Made by a program: the position numbers and the translations under genes. The notes beneath the pieces are model-generated. The model searched no databases, had not been told where the DNA came from, and saw only the letters and a list, made by a program, of their open reading frames with translations. Source: Acidobacteriota bacterium (lineage in GTDB: Bacteria; Acidobacteriota; Terriglobia; Acidiferrales; UBA7541). Taken from it: DNA of 5,855 nucleotides. Numbering within the stretch: position 1 is the stretch's first letter; every line of letters begins with the position of its first letter. The stretch is from the NCBI GenBank assembly GCA_003131985.1, contig PKWH01000169.1, positions 1 through 5,855 on the forward strand, in the 5' to 3' direction. Below are positions 4,776 through 5,855 of this stretch, one piece after another.

Positions 4776-5855
4776 CTAATGCGCTGCGGGCCGGTTGTAG
4801 TCTGGATACTCGGGCTTATGCGGTTCCGGCACTGGGTTCTTTGCAAGCTCTTCGAGGGCGAGGCTGACAGCTTTTTCAAGCTGCGGATCGTGGCCTTCGC
4901 TGACCGGCTTCGGTTCCATGTCCACTTCGTAGTCCGGCGGCACTCCGTGATTCTCTACGTCCCACTGACCCTGCGGGTTGAAAAATCCAAAGCTGGGTGA
5001 AGTGACTTGGCCGCCGTCCATCAGTGTCGGGATTCCGCCGATTCCGACCAGTCCACCCCACGTGCGCTTGCCAACCAACGGGCCCAACTTCGCTTCGCGG
5101 AAGTACCAGGGCATCGCGTCGCCGCCTGAGCCGGCGTATTCGTTGATGATCATGACTTTTGGGCCCAGAATCGCGGCTTGCGGAGTGCGGTAAATTGCGC
5201 CGTAGCGCGGAGCCCACCAGCTCATCAGCGTGCGTTGCATCGCGTGGATGATGTAATCCGCCGCCTGGCCGCCGCCGTTGAAGCGCTCGTCGATGACGGC
5301 GCCCTGTTTATCGAGCTGCGCGAAGTAATAGCGGTTGAAGTTCGTGAGACCTCCCAAACCTGTGTCGGGCAGATACACGTAGGCAAGCTTTCCGCTGCTT
5401 AGCTCCTGCACCTTGCGACGATTGGCCTCGATCCATGCCAGGTTGCGCAGACCAAGATCGTCGCCGATGGGAGTCACCGTGACATCGTGGGCATCTTTGC
5501 CGTTCGCATCCGTGGCGAGTTTAAGCACCACCTGCGTTCCGGCGGTGCCTTCCAGTAAACGCTGAATGTCATCGGAGCCGGCCAGGTCCTGACCGCCAAC
5601 AGCGAGGATGAAATCGCCCTCCGCGACTTTCACACCCGGCTCCGCCAATGGCGCGTGCGCTTGCGGGTTCCAATGCTCGCCCGTGTAGATCCGTTTTATC
5701 CGGTAGCGGCCGTTGACGATTTCGTAGTCGGCTCCCAGCAAACCGCCGGGCACGCGATTCGGGCGCGGGATCGTTCCACCAAAGCCGCGCAGATGGCCGA
5801 TCGAGAAAGCGCCGAGCATTTCCTGAAAGAGATAATTCAGATCGCTGCGCGAGCC
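4776..5855 (-). CDS. tricorn-like S41 peptidase, C-terminal part with PDZ domain; 5'-truncated
   Basis: The minus-strand frame stays open through the right edge, reading SRSDLNYLFQE before the in-frame ATG at 5819, a typical internal stretch of tricorn homologues. The visible 360 residues are therefore the C-terminus of a protein that is normally about 1,000 residues, with beta-propeller domains lying outside the window. Numbering from the ATG at 5819, H9 in SIGHL matches the catalytic histidine. A PDZ-like domain spans about 35-118 (GDFILAVGGQDL at 68-79), and VIDERFNGGGQAADY (175-189) is a classic S41 block. S231 in NEYAGSGGD (226-234) is the nucleophile and E289 in the VENHGVPPD block is the likely charge-relay glutamate. 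The residue before H9 is Gly, where archaeal tricorn has Ser, and G232 replaces the Asp after the nucleophile (comparison from memory). A role in degrading peptides or misfolded protein is expected. It is convergent with the small membrane gene. Confidence 0.92.
   Translation of the reverse strand, partial: GSRSDLNYLFQEMLGAFSIGHLRGFGGTIPRPNRVPGGLLGADYEIVNGRYRIKRIYTGEHWNPQAHAPLAEPGVKVAEGDFILAVGGQDLAGSDDIQRLLEGTAGTQVVLKLATDANGKDAHDVTVTPIGDDLGLRNLAWIEANRRKVQELSSGKLAYVYLPDTGLGGLTNFNRYYFAQLDKQGAVIDERFNGGGQAADYIIHAMQRTLMSWWAPRYGAIYRTPQAAILGPKVMIINEYAGSGGDAMPWYFREAKLGPLVGKRTWGGLVGIGGIPTLMDGGQVTSPSFGFFNPQGQWDVENHGVPPDYEVDMEPKPVSEGHDPQLEKAVSLALEELAKNPVPEPHKPEYPDYNRPAAH

Overview
The window looks like ordinary chromosome from a soil-type Gram-negative bacterium, most likely an Acidobacteriota member. 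This rests on the mix of proteins: a MdlB/MsbA-like ABC exporter, a Tat-exported glycoamylase-like (PF10091/GH144-type) protein, and a tricorn-like S41 protease with a PDZ domain. The wording of these proteins resembles acidobacterial homologues from memory, so the taxon is an inference. Coding regions are moderately GC-rich; the central intergenic stretch is visibly more AT-rich. There is no rRNA, tRNA, CRISPR array, transposase, phage gene or plasmid function that I can support.

Layout: (a) 1-1236, plus strand: the C-terminal two thirds of an ABC exporter cut by the left edge. (b) 1269-2705, minus strand: a secreted PF10091 glycoside-hydrolase-like protein, convergent with the exporter. (c) 2813-3379, minus strand: a DJ-1/PfpI-family protein. 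(d) 3470-3664, minus strand: a 64-residue, highly charged, proline-rich protein starting at GTG behind a perfect Shine-Dalgarno. (e) 3665-4289: a long divergent intergenic region containing several inverted repeats. (f) 4290-4454 and 4497-4715, plus strand: two small membrane proteins, the first a clear DUF1328/UPF0391 (YtjA-type) protein. (g) 4776-5855, minus strand: the C-terminal catalytic part of a tricorn-like S41 protease cut by the right edge.

The middle block (c-f) has the flavour of a general-stress locus. DJ-1/PfpI proteins and tiny DUF1328 membrane proteins are often stress-associated, and here they diverge from one regulatory region. The small hydrophilic protein and the second membrane protein would fit that setting, but no function is assigned to them. 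The exporter, the glycoside hydrolase and the protease are not evidently linked to that block.

I see no clearly new multi-gene system. The most distinctive signal is an RNA-level one: an imperfect 49-nt hairpin (3666-3714) directly before the GTG start of the 64-residue gene, which would fold over that gene's Shine-Dalgarno. A second, weaker hairpin precedes the Shine-Dalgarno of the DUF1328 gene, and an exact 11-bp inverted repeat (3819-3862) with competing partner sequences lies between them.
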